Shown in pieces: positions 36,530 through 44,360 of a stretch of 64,000 nucleotides of DNA. The stretch lies in assembly GCF_014075995.1 (NCBI RefSeq), contig NZ_CP055153.1, positions 6,262,001 to 6,326,000 on the forward strand, given 5' to 3'. Position numbers and translations under genes: made by a program. The first letter of the stretch is position 1; each line of letters opens with the position of its first letter. The notes under the pieces are model-generated. The model had not been told where the DNA came from and did no database searches. It saw only the letters and a list, made by a program, of their open reading frames with translations. The DNA comes from Adhaeribacter radiodurans (GTDB taxonomy: Bacteria > Bacteroidota > Bacteroidia > Cytophagales > Hymenobacteraceae).

Positions 36530-38026
36530 ATGGACCTCACGGAAACGCCAATTGCCGAAGCCCCACCTGTTACTACTAGTCATCCCAAACAATTGTATTT
36601 GTTGTTTTTTACCGAAATGTGGGAGCGGTTTTCTTTTTATGGCATGAAAGCCTTGTTGCTGGCGTACATGGTAACGCAACTTAAATTTTCCGAACCCAAG
36701 GGTTATGCTATATTAGGTTCGTACGCCGCTTTAGTATATACCATGCCGCTGTTTGGTGGCTTAATGGCCGACCGGTTTTTAGGTTACCGCAAAGCTATTT
36801 TATTCGGGGGTATTTTAATGGCGATTGGGCATATTGTTATGGCAGTGCCGCAAAGCTGGAGTTTCTTTTACGGCATGGCTTTTATTATTTGTGGTAATGG
36901 CTTTTTCAAACCCAATATTTCCAGCATAGTAGGTACTTTATACGCCGACAACGACCCTCGTAAAGACAGCGCTTTTTCCATTTTTTACATGGGCATTAAC
37001 ATTGGGGCAGCATTAGGCGGCTTGCTGTGCGGCTACGTAGGGCAACGTATAAACTGGCATTATGGCTTTGGCTTAGCCGGTATTTTCATGATTTTAGGAT
37101 TAGTTGTATTTAACATTGGCCAGAAATCGTTGCAACACCGGGGCTTACCACCCGATCCTATCGCTCTCAAAAAACCAATTTTTGCTGGTTTATCTACCGA
37201 AGTATTCATTTACCTGGGTTCGTTGTTAGTAGTGCCCGCCGTAGTAGCCATTTTTAACCGGTACGGAGTAATGGATTATATCATGTTCGGTTTAGGAATT
37301 ATATCGCTGGTTTACATATTATTTGTTGCCTTTCAGTTAAATGGAGCTGCCCGGAGTAAATTACTGGCAGCGTTAGTATTAATTGTATTTTCGACCTTAT
37401 TCTGGGCTTTTTACGAACAAAATTCCGGTTCGCTTAATTTATTTGCCATGCGCAACGTAGATATGCACGTAGCCGGTTTAGACTTACCCGCCTTATCGGT
37501 TAATAATTTTTTACCACCCGCCTGGGTAATTATTCTCAGCTTCTTTTTTGCCTGGCTCTGGCCCGTGCTTAACCGGAAAAAACTGGAGCCTTCCACGCCC
37601 GTAAAGTTTGGGCTGTCTTTTATTTTTGTGGGTTTAGGTTTTTACGTATTTTATGCTGCCTGTCAGTTAGGCGCTGCTACCGGTTTAATTTCTCTAGCTG
37701 CTTTTGTACTCGGGTACTATCTTATTATCTGCGGCGAGTTATGCCTTTCTCCTATTGGCTTGAGTATGGTTACAAAACTAGCTCCTACCCGCATGGTGGC
37801 TTTAATGATGGGAATTTTCTTTTTCGCTTCGGCAATTGGGGAATTTCTGGCGGGTAAGATCGGGGCTTTAATGAGCGTGCCGGAGAACGTAGTAGATAAT
37901 CCGGTACTATCGCTACCCTATTACGCCGCTATTTTAAGCAAAATTGGTTTTTGGTCGTTAGGTACGGGGGTGGTTTTAACGTGCCTGAGCCCACTTATTC
38001 GTAAGTGGATGGCCGATGTACGGTAG
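36530..38026 (+). CDS. POT/PTR family proton-dependent peptide transporter
   Basis: A 498-aa inner-membrane protein with about 12-14 hydrophobic segments. The N-terminus shows the POT signature around FFTEMWERFSFYGMKALLL (E-x-x-E-R-F-x-Y-Y-G type), followed by GGLMADRFLGYRKAI and FFKPNISSIVGTLY. These proteins import di- and tripeptides with protons. An N-terminal tail of about 20 residues is soluble. The chitinase gene follows in the same direction, 116 bp after the stop. Confidence 0.92.
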   Translation: MDLTETPIAEAPPVTTSHPKQLYLLFFTEMWERFSFYGMKALLLAYMVTQLKFSEPKGYAILGSYAALVYTMPLFGGLMADRFLGYRKAILFGGILMAIGHIVMAVPQSWSFFYGMAFIICGNGFFKPNISSIVGTLYADNDPRKDSAFSIFYMGINIGAALGGLLCGYVGQRINWHYGFGLAGIFMILGLVVFNIGQKSLQHRGLPPDPIALKKPIFAGLSTEVFIYLGSLLVVPAVVAIFNRYGVMDYIMFGLGIISLVYILFVAFQLNGAARSKLLAALVLIVFSTLFWAFYEQNSGSLNLFAMRNVDMHVAGLDLPALSVNNFLPPAWVIILSFFFAWLWPVLNRKKLEPSTPVKFGLSFIFVGLGFYVFYAACQLGAATGLISLAAFVLGYYLIICGELCLSPIGLSMVTKLAPTRMVALMMGIFFFASAIGEFLAGKIGALMSVPENVVDNPVLSLPYYAAILSKIGFWSLGTGVVLTCLSPLIRKWMADVR

Positions 38027-38142
38027 CCTCACAAATTACGTGTATATCTTACCTTACTCCGAAAAGAATATTCAGATTTTATAAAGCTAAATTCAAAATT
38101 TTACTTAATCTTAATGCTTATATAATACTACTACACTCCATT

Positions 38143-39300
38143 ATGCTAAAACTTACTACACTTTTTAAAAAGCAGGTCTACACCTGTTTATTATTTTCTT
38201 TACTACTAATTTTTTCTATTTCCGCACAAGGGCAGGCCCAAACAGCACCAGTTACCACAAAACCAGTTATTATCGGGTACGTGGGTGGCTTTCGGGGTTT
38301 GGTTAATACCGAAACTATCAGCGCCAATAAGTTAACGCACATTAATTATGCCTTCGTAAATGTAAAAGGCAACCGGGCTTTTCTTACGAATCTGGCCACC
38401 GACACTACTAATTTTCGGAAGCTAAACTTGTTGAAAAAGCAAAATCCGGAGCTTAAAATTTTAATTTCGTTGGGTGGTTGGGTCTGGAGCGAGAACTTTT
38501 CGGATGCGGTACTTTCCGATACCTCCCGTCAGGCATTTGCCGCCAGTTGCGTGCGCATCATGCAGGAAAATCAACTGGATGGAGTAGACATTGATTGGGA
38601 ATACCCAGCTATTAAAGGCGAAGAAGACAATATTTACCGTCCCGAAGACACTCAAAATTTTACTTTAATGTTTGCTGCGCTTCGGCAGGAACTAGACAAG
38701 TTACAAGCCCAAACCGGCAAAAAATACTTGCTTACTACGGCTATTCCTACTTTCATGGATTTTATTAACCACACCGAAATGGGCAAAGCACAGCAGTACC
38801 TGGATTATGTAAACTTAATGACTTACGATTATTCAGGCGGACCAGTAGCGGGCCACCACAGTAATTTATATGCTTCTAAAAAATATGATACCAAAGACTT
38901 CGCCGCCAAAGCCGTGAAAGATTATTCGGCGCTAGGAGTACCAACTTCTAAAATGGTTATTGGGCTGGCTTTTTACGGCAAAGGCTATGACCTGGCCGAA
39001 GCTAAAGGAAAAGGCATTGGCCAGAAAGTAATTAAACCTTCTGAAGGGGGTGGCTATACTAAGTTAAAAGATACCTTAATCAATAAGAACGGCTATAAAG
39101 CATACCGCGACAAAAAAGCCAAAGCGCCTTATTTATACAATGCTGCCGAAAAGAAATTTATTACTTACGAAGACGAATGGTCGATCCGGAATAAATGTAA
39201 GTTCGTGCTCGACAATAAACTGGCGGGAGTTATGTTCTGGGAATACAACTCCGATCCGAAAGAATATTTACTAACCGAGGTTAACCGCCACCTGAAATAA
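38143..39300 (+). CDS. Secreted GH18 chitinase
   Basis: I chose the ATG at 38143 because it starts a signal peptide (MLKLTTLFKKQ ... SISAQGQAQ). The longer frame from 38005 overlaps the transporter gene and adds non-signal sequence. The 385-aa product is a GH18 glycosidase: KILISLGGW is the substrate-side motif, LDGVDIDWEYP is the catalytic DxxDxDxE motif with the acid Glu153, and VNLMTYDYSG and MFWEYNSD follow. It cleaves beta-1,4-GlcNAc chains (chitin) outside the cytoplasm. No carbohydrate-binding module or T9SS tail is present. The GH20 gene at 44361 could finish the degradation. Confidence 0.92.
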   Translation: MLKLTTLFKKQVYTCLLFSLLLIFSISAQGQAQTAPVTTKPVIIGYVGGFRGLVNTETISANKLTHINYAFVNVKGNRAFLTNLATDTTNFRKLNLLKKQNPELKILISLGGWVWSENFSDAVLSDTSRQAFAASCVRIMQENQLDGVDIDWEYPAIKGEEDNIYRPEDTQNFTLMFAALRQELDKLQAQTGKKYLLTTAIPTFMDFINHTEMGKAQQYLDYVNLMTYDYSGGPVAGHHSNLYASKKYDTKDFAAKAVKDYSALGVPTSKMVIGLAFYGKGYDLAEAKGKGIGQKVIKPSEGGGYTKLKDTLINKNGYKAYRDKKAKAPYLYNAAEKKFITYEDEWSIRNKCKFVLDNKLAGVMFWEYNSDPKEYLLTEVNRHLK

Positions 39301-39343
39301 CAGGTTTTTACCACCAAAACTCTTCTTTTTTAATTACTTAATT

Positions 39344-39373
39344 AAGCCGGCACTTTTTTATACCGGCTTTTTT
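39344..39373 (+). terminator. Terminator after the chitinase
   Basis: AAGCCGG and CCGGCTT arms are followed by TTTT about 45 bp after the stop codon. Confidence 0.8.
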
Positions 39374-39439
39374 AATATATTGTCCAACAAAAATAGTAAC
39401 CGCTTCAAATTTTAAACTGCTAAACTAAAAGAGACAATT

Positions 39440-39877
39440 ATGAGCCACGTAAAAAATATTTTACAAAAGAAGGGTTATGCTACTATTACCATAGAATCTT
39501 ACTCTACGGTTTACAATGCTTTAGAGATGATGATGAAAAAAAATGTAGGCGCTTTGCTGGTAATGGAAGGCGAGAAATTTATCGGTATTTTTACCGAAAG
39601 AGATTACGCCCGCAAGGTAATTCTGGAAGGAAAAGCTTCGAAAAAAACGCTCATCAAAGAAATCATGAACGATCATCCGGTTACGGTAACTCCCGTTACT
39701 ACCATAAAGGAATGCATGAACCTGATGACCGATAAAGTAATTCGCTACCTGCCCGTGTTAGACGAAGATGAAAAAGTAGTAGGAATTATTTCGATGAGCG
39801 ATATTGTAAAGCATTTAATGGAAGAGCAAAAGTTTATTATTGATAGCCTGCAAAGTTATATCTCTAATCAACAATAA
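39440..39877 (+). CDS. Two-CBS-domain protein
   Basis: A 145-aa cytoplasmic protein made of two CBS domains, about 1-65 and 70-140. The first reads KNVGALLVMEGEKFIGIFTE followed by RDYARKV, the second VIRYLPVLDEDEKVVGIISM followed by SDIVKHL. CBS pairs bind adenine nucleotides and sense energy state. There is no attached enzyme or DNA-binding domain, so the output is unknown. Confidence 0.9.
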   Translation: MSHVKNILQKKGYATITIESYSTVYNALEMMMKKNVGALLVMEGEKFIGIFTERDYARKVILEGKASKKTLIKEIMNDHPVTVTPVTTIKECMNLMTDKVIRYLPVLDEDEKVVGIISMSDIVKHLMEEQKFIIDSLQSYISNQQ

Positions 39878-39951
39878 GATAGTATTTTCTGGTTAGTTTG
39901 GGCAGTAAGCACAAAAGGAATATGGCCCTATTCATCCAAATTTTGCGCATA

Positions 39952-39976
39952 GGTGTAGTGTAAACTACACCTTTTT
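39952..39976 (+). terminator. Terminator after the CBS gene
   Basis: GGTGTAGT and ACTACACC are perfect arms around GTAA, followed by TTTTTT. Confidence 0.85.
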
Positions 39977-40026
39977 TATTTGCCCGCAGCAAATAAAGTT
40001 AAAACAAATGAACTCCGTTAAACAGG

Positions 40027-40243
40027 TAAATTTAACGTGAGTTCGAGATAAGAAACACCCGCATAAAAAGTAAGTTAATCTTCTTTGATTCTGTCATTCT
40101 GGAAGAATCTAACCGGTTACTTGCTGGTTAGATTCTTCCAGAATGACAGGAATAGACGGGAAACTCTACAGTTTTATCCTTTTGGCTATTACAGATATGT
40201 TTTTTTGTTATGAAATGCCTATATCGAACTCACGTTAAATTTA
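40027..40243. repeat. Nested inverted-repeat element (MITE-like), 217 bp
   Basis: Outer perfect 20-bp inverted repeats lie at 40027-40046 (TAAATTTAACGTGAGTTCGA) and 40224-40243. Inside are perfect 24-bp arms at 40091-40114 (starting CTGTCATTCTGGAAGAATCT) and 40126-40149 around an 11-nt loop. No ORF is inside. The inner stem resembles the hairpin at 49309. A non-autonomous mobile or REP-type element is likely; I could not define a target-site duplication. Confidence 0.7.
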
Positions 40244-40358
40244 CGTTTAAGTAAAACGTGTCTTATGCAAGTTGTTACTATTGCTTGCTAATAAAACTTA
40301 CAAGTACTTATTACTAAAATTTAATTGTAACGGCATATTATACCGGAATAAAGTAAAA

Positions 40359-40574
40359 ATGGAAGAGCAGAAAAATAATCCGCTGCACGGCAAAACCCTC
40401 GAGATGATCTTGATTCATTTAGTAAATTATTACGGTTGGGAAGAGTTAGGCGCCAGAATTAATATAAATAGTTTTAACCATAATCCTAGCGTAAAATCAA
40501 GTTTAACCTTTCTCCGGAAAACGCCCTGGGCCCGCAAAAGAGTAGAAGACCTTTATTTAAAAACGTTGCGTTGA
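40359..40574 (+). CDS. VF530 family protein (DUF2132)
   Basis: A 71-aa protein starting at the ATG at 40359 ([15 protein letters not shown]); the longer frame uses a TTG and adds unlikely sequence. It matches the VF530 family pattern NPLHGxTLExIL, YGWEELGxRI, NPSxKSSLxFLRxTPWAR. Members are small helical proteins proposed to bind DNA, function unknown. Length is typical. Confidence 0.85.
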   Translation: MEEQKNNPLHGKTLEMILIHLVNYYGWEELGARININSFNHNPSVKSSLTFLRKTPWARKRVEDLYLKTLR

Positions 40575-40581
40575 GAAGTAG

Positions 40582-40626
40582 TTAGAACGGAATGTAAAGT
40601 ACTGGTTACTGTTACTTCCGTTCTAA
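40582..40626 (+). terminator. Hairpin after the VF530 gene
   Basis: TTAGAACGGAA and TTCCGTTCTAA are perfect arms around a 23-nt loop, just after the stop codon. A poly-T tail is weak. Confidence 0.5.
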
Positions 40627-40712
40627 TTGATTTACTAATTTTAAAATAAAGGCTTCTGGTTTTAATGGTAATTTGAAACCAAGTTTCACATGGAACATTA
40701 GCCCAAAACTAT

Positions 40713-40973
40713 TTAGTAAAGCAATTTCTTAAAAGCGTTCAAGGTTTCCTGGCTGTTTTTAATGTGGCGGTACACTTGCAGGCAAAACCGTTTCACATGA
40801 CTATCCGTCATATCGCGATTATACGTTATACCATCCTGATCTTTCGTTCGAGTAATTAACAAAAACTCATCTGATTCCATTAGTCGGAGCATTGCCTGAA
40901 GCTTTTCCATGATTGCAATTTTAATTGGCTGATTAATTAGTTCATATTTGGTTGGGCGTGCTTTTTCCTGCAT
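40713..40973 (-). CDS. Hypothetical protein, 86 aa
   Basis: It starts at an ATG (MQEKARPTKYELINQPIKIA) and has a mixed charged, largely helical composition, no signal peptide and no cysteine pair. I recognise no family. The neighbours do not suggest a function. It is supported as a gene by the ATG start, its position in otherwise empty DNA and the lack of an overlapping frame. Confidence 0.55.
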   Translation of the reverse strand: MQEKARPTKYELINQPIKIAIMEKLQAMLRLMESDEFLLITRTKDQDGITYNRDMTDSHVKRFCLQVYRHIKNSQETLNAFKKLLY

Positions 40974-41341
40974 AAATATATGCCATTACAGCTTTGTGTA
41001 TTGTTCAGTTAATAAGCACTTTATATAAAACAATTATAATAAATAATTATAAAAAATAAAAATTTTACAAATTTTATTTATATATATAATATACCTAATT
41101 GTACTAAACAGTAGATAAATTTTAAAAAAAATCTTCCCGCAACTTGCTTTTATCTTCGGGAACTAGCAAAATCTAGTGCTTTCCTGATTGCTCTAGTATA
41201 AATCCCGGCAACATTCTGCCTTTCTATTTGTTTGCATCCAAACAGAATCTGGAGTAATTTCGGAATTCTCTTACTGCATTTATTTATAAGTTATACCAGC
41301 CTACCAACGTGTTGATTAAGAAGAATGGCGAAGCCAAAAGC
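40974..41341. other. AT-rich divergent intergenic region
   Basis: A very AT-rich stretch (about 41020-41100) with no gene. It must hold the start signals of the divergent neighbours, but I see no clear operator. Confidence 0.4.
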
Positions 41342-42484
41342 ATGAATTACGAAACCCGATACCAGGCCGCTCAGGTGGTAGCTGGCTCTGTGGAACAACA
41401 CTTTGCCCAACACATTGCTAATACCCAGCAAAACGGTGAACACGAGCTTGCAACGCCCCCTGAGGCCTTAACCATTGCTACCATTGTGGATGTTGCTTTT
41501 TGGGCCAGTCTCCGGCGCGAAGAAGGTCATTCTCCTAAAATTTCCCTGGCTTTTCTTTCTCCGGAACAAGCCGAACAGCCGCTTATATTTGATCAACGTC
41601 TGGCGCTTACTCCCAGTAGTCTTACCAAACTAGGCCCGGCAGTAGAGCGGCCCGGCATTCATTTAGGCGTTTGGGGCAAAGGCGAAGATTTATACGTTTG
41701 GGGAACTACGCGTATTATTCCGAGTATGTGTTTTGTACTGGAAGTGATTGAACCGGGCTTGTTGGTAATAAAACACCGTGGCCTGGATGGTTTTGGTAAA
41801 TTTGTAAACGTAGCGGTACTTAAAGGCGATAAAGTTAAAATTATAGACGAACAAAGTGCTAGTTTACCAGATTGCCCAGCCATGTTAACTTCGTTGCTAG
41901 GTTTTACTACTCCTTCGTCGTGGAATGGCTCTGTTGATGTGCTGGTACAATTAGCGGCCTCTATGCGGGCGCATGGCCGGGGTGGTACCTTGTTGGTAGT
42001 TCCGGCCGGCACCCAGGCTTGGCGCGAATCCATTATCCACCCTATTTCTTATGCGGTTCAGCCGGCTTATGATGGTTTAGCAACGGTAATACAGCAAGAA
42101 GCAGAAGAACAAAGCTCCCGTAACTGGCAGGCTAATATGCGATTAGCCGTAGAAGGAGTAGCTGGCCTTACCGCCGTAGATGGCGCCACTATTATTAACG
42201 ATAAGTACGAATTGCTGGCTTTTGGAGCCAAAATTCGTCGGCCGCCAGGCAAACCTTCGGTAGAGCAAATTGTAGTAACAGAACCTATTATTGATCAGGA
42301 ACCCATGATTATTCATCCCGCTCAAAACGGAGGCACCCGCCATTTATCGGCGGCTCAGTTCGTGTTCGACCAACGCGATGCCCACGCTCTGGTTGCTTCG
42401 CAAGATGGCCGATTTACTATTTTTTCCTGGTCACCCTGCGAAGGAATGGTTCACGCGCATAGAGTGGATAGCTTGCTGCTGTAA
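41342..42484 (+). CDS. Protein with a diadenylate-cyclase-like C-terminal domain (DACNV sensor type)
   Basis: The product is 380 aa from the ATG at 41342; GTG/TTG starts at 41309-41312 are possible. The N-terminal two thirds is a sensor-like region, probably the DACNV type, recalled from similar proteins rather than proved here. The last 115 residues resemble a DisA_N/DAC domain: DGATII (D280-G281-A282) matches the DGA motif, and GGTRHLSAAQF (R333-H334) lies where active enzymes have GTRHRAA. The second Arg of RHR is Leu. Active DAC enzymes join two ATP into c-di-AMP. Here activity may be lost, or it may act as a nucleotide sensor. No signal peptide or membrane segment is seen. Confidence 0.6.
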   Translation: MNYETRYQAAQVVAGSVEQHFAQHIANTQQNGEHELATPPEALTIATIVDVAFWASLRREEGHSPKISLAFLSPEQAEQPLIFDQRLALTPSSLTKLGPAVERPGIHLGVWGKGEDLYVWGTTRIIPSMCFVLEVIEPGLLVIKHRGLDGFGKFVNVAVLKGDKVKIIDEQSASLPDCPAMLTSLLGFTTPSSWNGSVDVLVQLAASMRAHGRGGTLLVVPAGTQAWRESIIHPISYAVQPAYDGLATVIQQEAEEQSSRNWQANMRLAVEGVAGLTAVDGATIINDKYELLAFGAKIRRPPGKPSVEQIVVTEPIIDQEPMIIHPAQNGGTRHLSAAQFVFDQRDAHALVASQDGRFTIFSWSPCEGMVHAHRVDSLLL

Positions 42485-42583
42485 TTAAGTAAAGAGGCAC
42501 AAGTATCAGGATAGTAGACACAAGGCTTTATTACATCTAACAGTTTTAATTTCAGCAACTTAAGCCAAATATATATTTATTAA

Positions 42584-42625
42584 ATAGATTAAATTAATTT
42601 CGTCTCTTTAGTAAATTTAATCTAT
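42584..42625. repeat. 12-bp inverted repeat in an AT-rich intergenic region
   Basis: ATAGATTAAATT and AATTTAATCTAT are perfect inverted copies with an 18-bp spacer, 134 bp before the PhoX-like gene. It could be an operator or chance AT-rich symmetry. Confidence 0.35.
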
Positions 42626-42758
42626 CCTAAGAGATTGCTGTGGGCAGTAATAGCAAACCAATTCAGCATTAAGTTTCTATTAAATTACGGGTAGTAATTG
42701 AAAATTCAGATAAAAACGGTTAAACTACAACTTAAAACCATTTATCTGTTTTACTACC

Positions 42759-44168
42759 ATGACAGTATCCCGACGCAATTTTATTAGAACATCTGGCTTG
42801 GTTAGCCTGGGCTTTGTGGGCTTAAATAATTTAGCTGCCCGTATGGCAATGGCTACCTTTCAGCCGGAGCAAACCATGCAAGTGGGTTATGGCCCTTTAA
42901 TTACCGAAACTGGTAGCCCGTTGAGCTTGCCCAAAGGATTCTCCTGCAAAATTATTTCTCGTAAAGGTAATCCAATGGCCGATGGCTTGTTGTCGCCGGG
43001 AGCGCACGATGGTATGGGATCCTTCGCTTTAAAAAACAATAAAGTACTCCTGATCCGGAATCATGAACTATCGCCGGGCACTTACGACAAAGGCCCCTAC
43101 GGTGAAGACAAAGCATTGCTGAGCAAGGTTGATAAAAGTAAAATTTACGATTTCGGGAAAGGCGAACAAACTTGTTTAGGCGGTACCACTACCATGGTGT
43201 TTAACGAACAAAACCAACAGGTTGAACTCGAATACCTAAGCTTAACTGGCACCATCCGGAATTGCGCCGGCGGCATTACCCCCTGGAAATCGTGGCTTAC
43301 CTGCGAAGAAACCCCACTCAAAAAAAATGAACTGGAGGGCGCCTTGGAACACGATCATGGGTATAATTTTGAAGTAAAAGCTTCCGATAAAGTTAAGCTG
43401 AATGATCCGGTACCACTTAAAGCCATGGGCCGTTTTGTGCACGAAGCAGTGGCCGTGCAACCCAATACCGGCATTGTGTACCAAACCGAAGACAGTGGGG
43501 ATAGTATTTTCTACCGCTTTTTACCTAACGCTTACGGCGAACTGCAAAAAGGAGGTAAATTACAATGTTTAGTATTAAAAGAATGGAAAAGCGCCGATAC
43601 CCGTAATTGGCCTGATCTTACCACAACTAAATTTCCAGTTAAAAAACAATACGACGTAGAGTGGCTGGATTTAGACGATGTAGAAGCACAGGAAAGTGCG
43701 CTCCGCATTCGTGGTTATAAACAAGGAGCTGCCCGTTTTGCCAACACCGAAGGCATTTGGTACGGTAAAAACGAACTTTTCTTTGCGTGTACCTCCGGCG
43801 GAGCAATTTCTAAAGGACAGATTTTTAGGTATGTTCCCAGCCCTTACGAAGGAACATACCGCGAAAAAGAAGCTCCGGGTAAACTGGAATTATTTCTGGA
43901 ACCTAACAATACCGAAATTTTTCAAAAATGCGATAACCTGACTATTTCGCCCTGGGGAGACGTAGTTATTTGTGAAGATACTTCTAACCCTCGCATTATT
44001 GGCATCACGCCTAAAGGTGAAACTTATGTTTTAGCGAAAAACGTAGGCTTTCCAAACTCCGAATTTGCTGGTCCGGTTTTCTCACCTTCGGGTCGGACTA
44101 TGTTCATAAATATTCAATCACCGGGTTTAACCATAGCTATTACCGGTCCCTGGAAAGAAAGAGTTTAA
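42759..44168 (+). CDS. PhoX-like phosphatase (DUF839 family), Tat-exported
   Basis: A 469-aa protein with a twin-arginine signal (SRRNFIRTSG) at the N-terminus, so it is folded before export. The body matches the PhoX/DUF839 family: LPKGFSCKIIS, GAHDGMGSFALKNNKVLLIR, NHELSPG, TTMVFNEQ, NCAGGITPWKSWLTCEE, RFVHEAVAV, YQTEDSGDSIFYRF, FANTEGIWY, CEDTSNPRI. PhoX enzymes are Ca/Fe-dependent alkaline phosphatases. Many DUF839 members are uncharacterised, so the substrate is uncertain. No Pho-related gene is adjacent. Confidence 0.85.
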   Translation: MTVSRRNFIRTSGLVSLGFVGLNNLAARMAMATFQPEQTMQVGYGPLITETGSPLSLPKGFSCKIISRKGNPMADGLLSPGAHDGMGSFALKNNKVLLIRNHELSPGTYDKGPYGEDKALLSKVDKSKIYDFGKGEQTCLGGTTTMVFNEQNQQVELEYLSLTGTIRNCAGGITPWKSWLTCEETPLKKNELEGALEHDHGYNFEVKASDKVKLNDPVPLKAMGRFVHEAVAVQPNTGIVYQTEDSGDSIFYRFLPNAYGELQKGGKLQCLVLKEWKSADTRNWPDLTTTKFPVKKQYDVEWLDLDDVEAQESALRIRGYKQGAARFANTEGIWYGKNELFFACTSGGAISKGQIFRYVPSPYEGTYREKEAPGKLELFLEPNNTEIFQKCDNLTISPWGDVVICEDTSNPRIIGITPKGETYVLAKNVGFPNSEFAGPVFSPSGRTMFINIQSPGLTIAITGPWKERV

Positions 44169-44360
44169 TAAAATTCATTAGCATAAAAGAATACCTAAGC
44201 GTGGGGATTATAAATATTTATACCGGCACTTAAGTATTCTTTTACGTTATCGTTTATCTTTCCCGTTAGTTTACAATGCTTGCTGGTAACAGATAACCTA
44301 TTTAGCAGCACTTCGCTGTAAAATGCAGATATTTTCTTCAACCACTTTATTCCGTACAGA

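Noticed and set aside
38005-38142. A 46-residue N-terminal extension of the chitinase overlapping the transporter gene
   Set aside because: The ATG at 38143 directly starts a normal signal peptide; the extension would place that peptide inside the protein.
40272-40358. An extended start for the VF530 gene
   Set aside because: It begins with TTG and adds sequence unlike the family, whose members begin close to NNPLHG.
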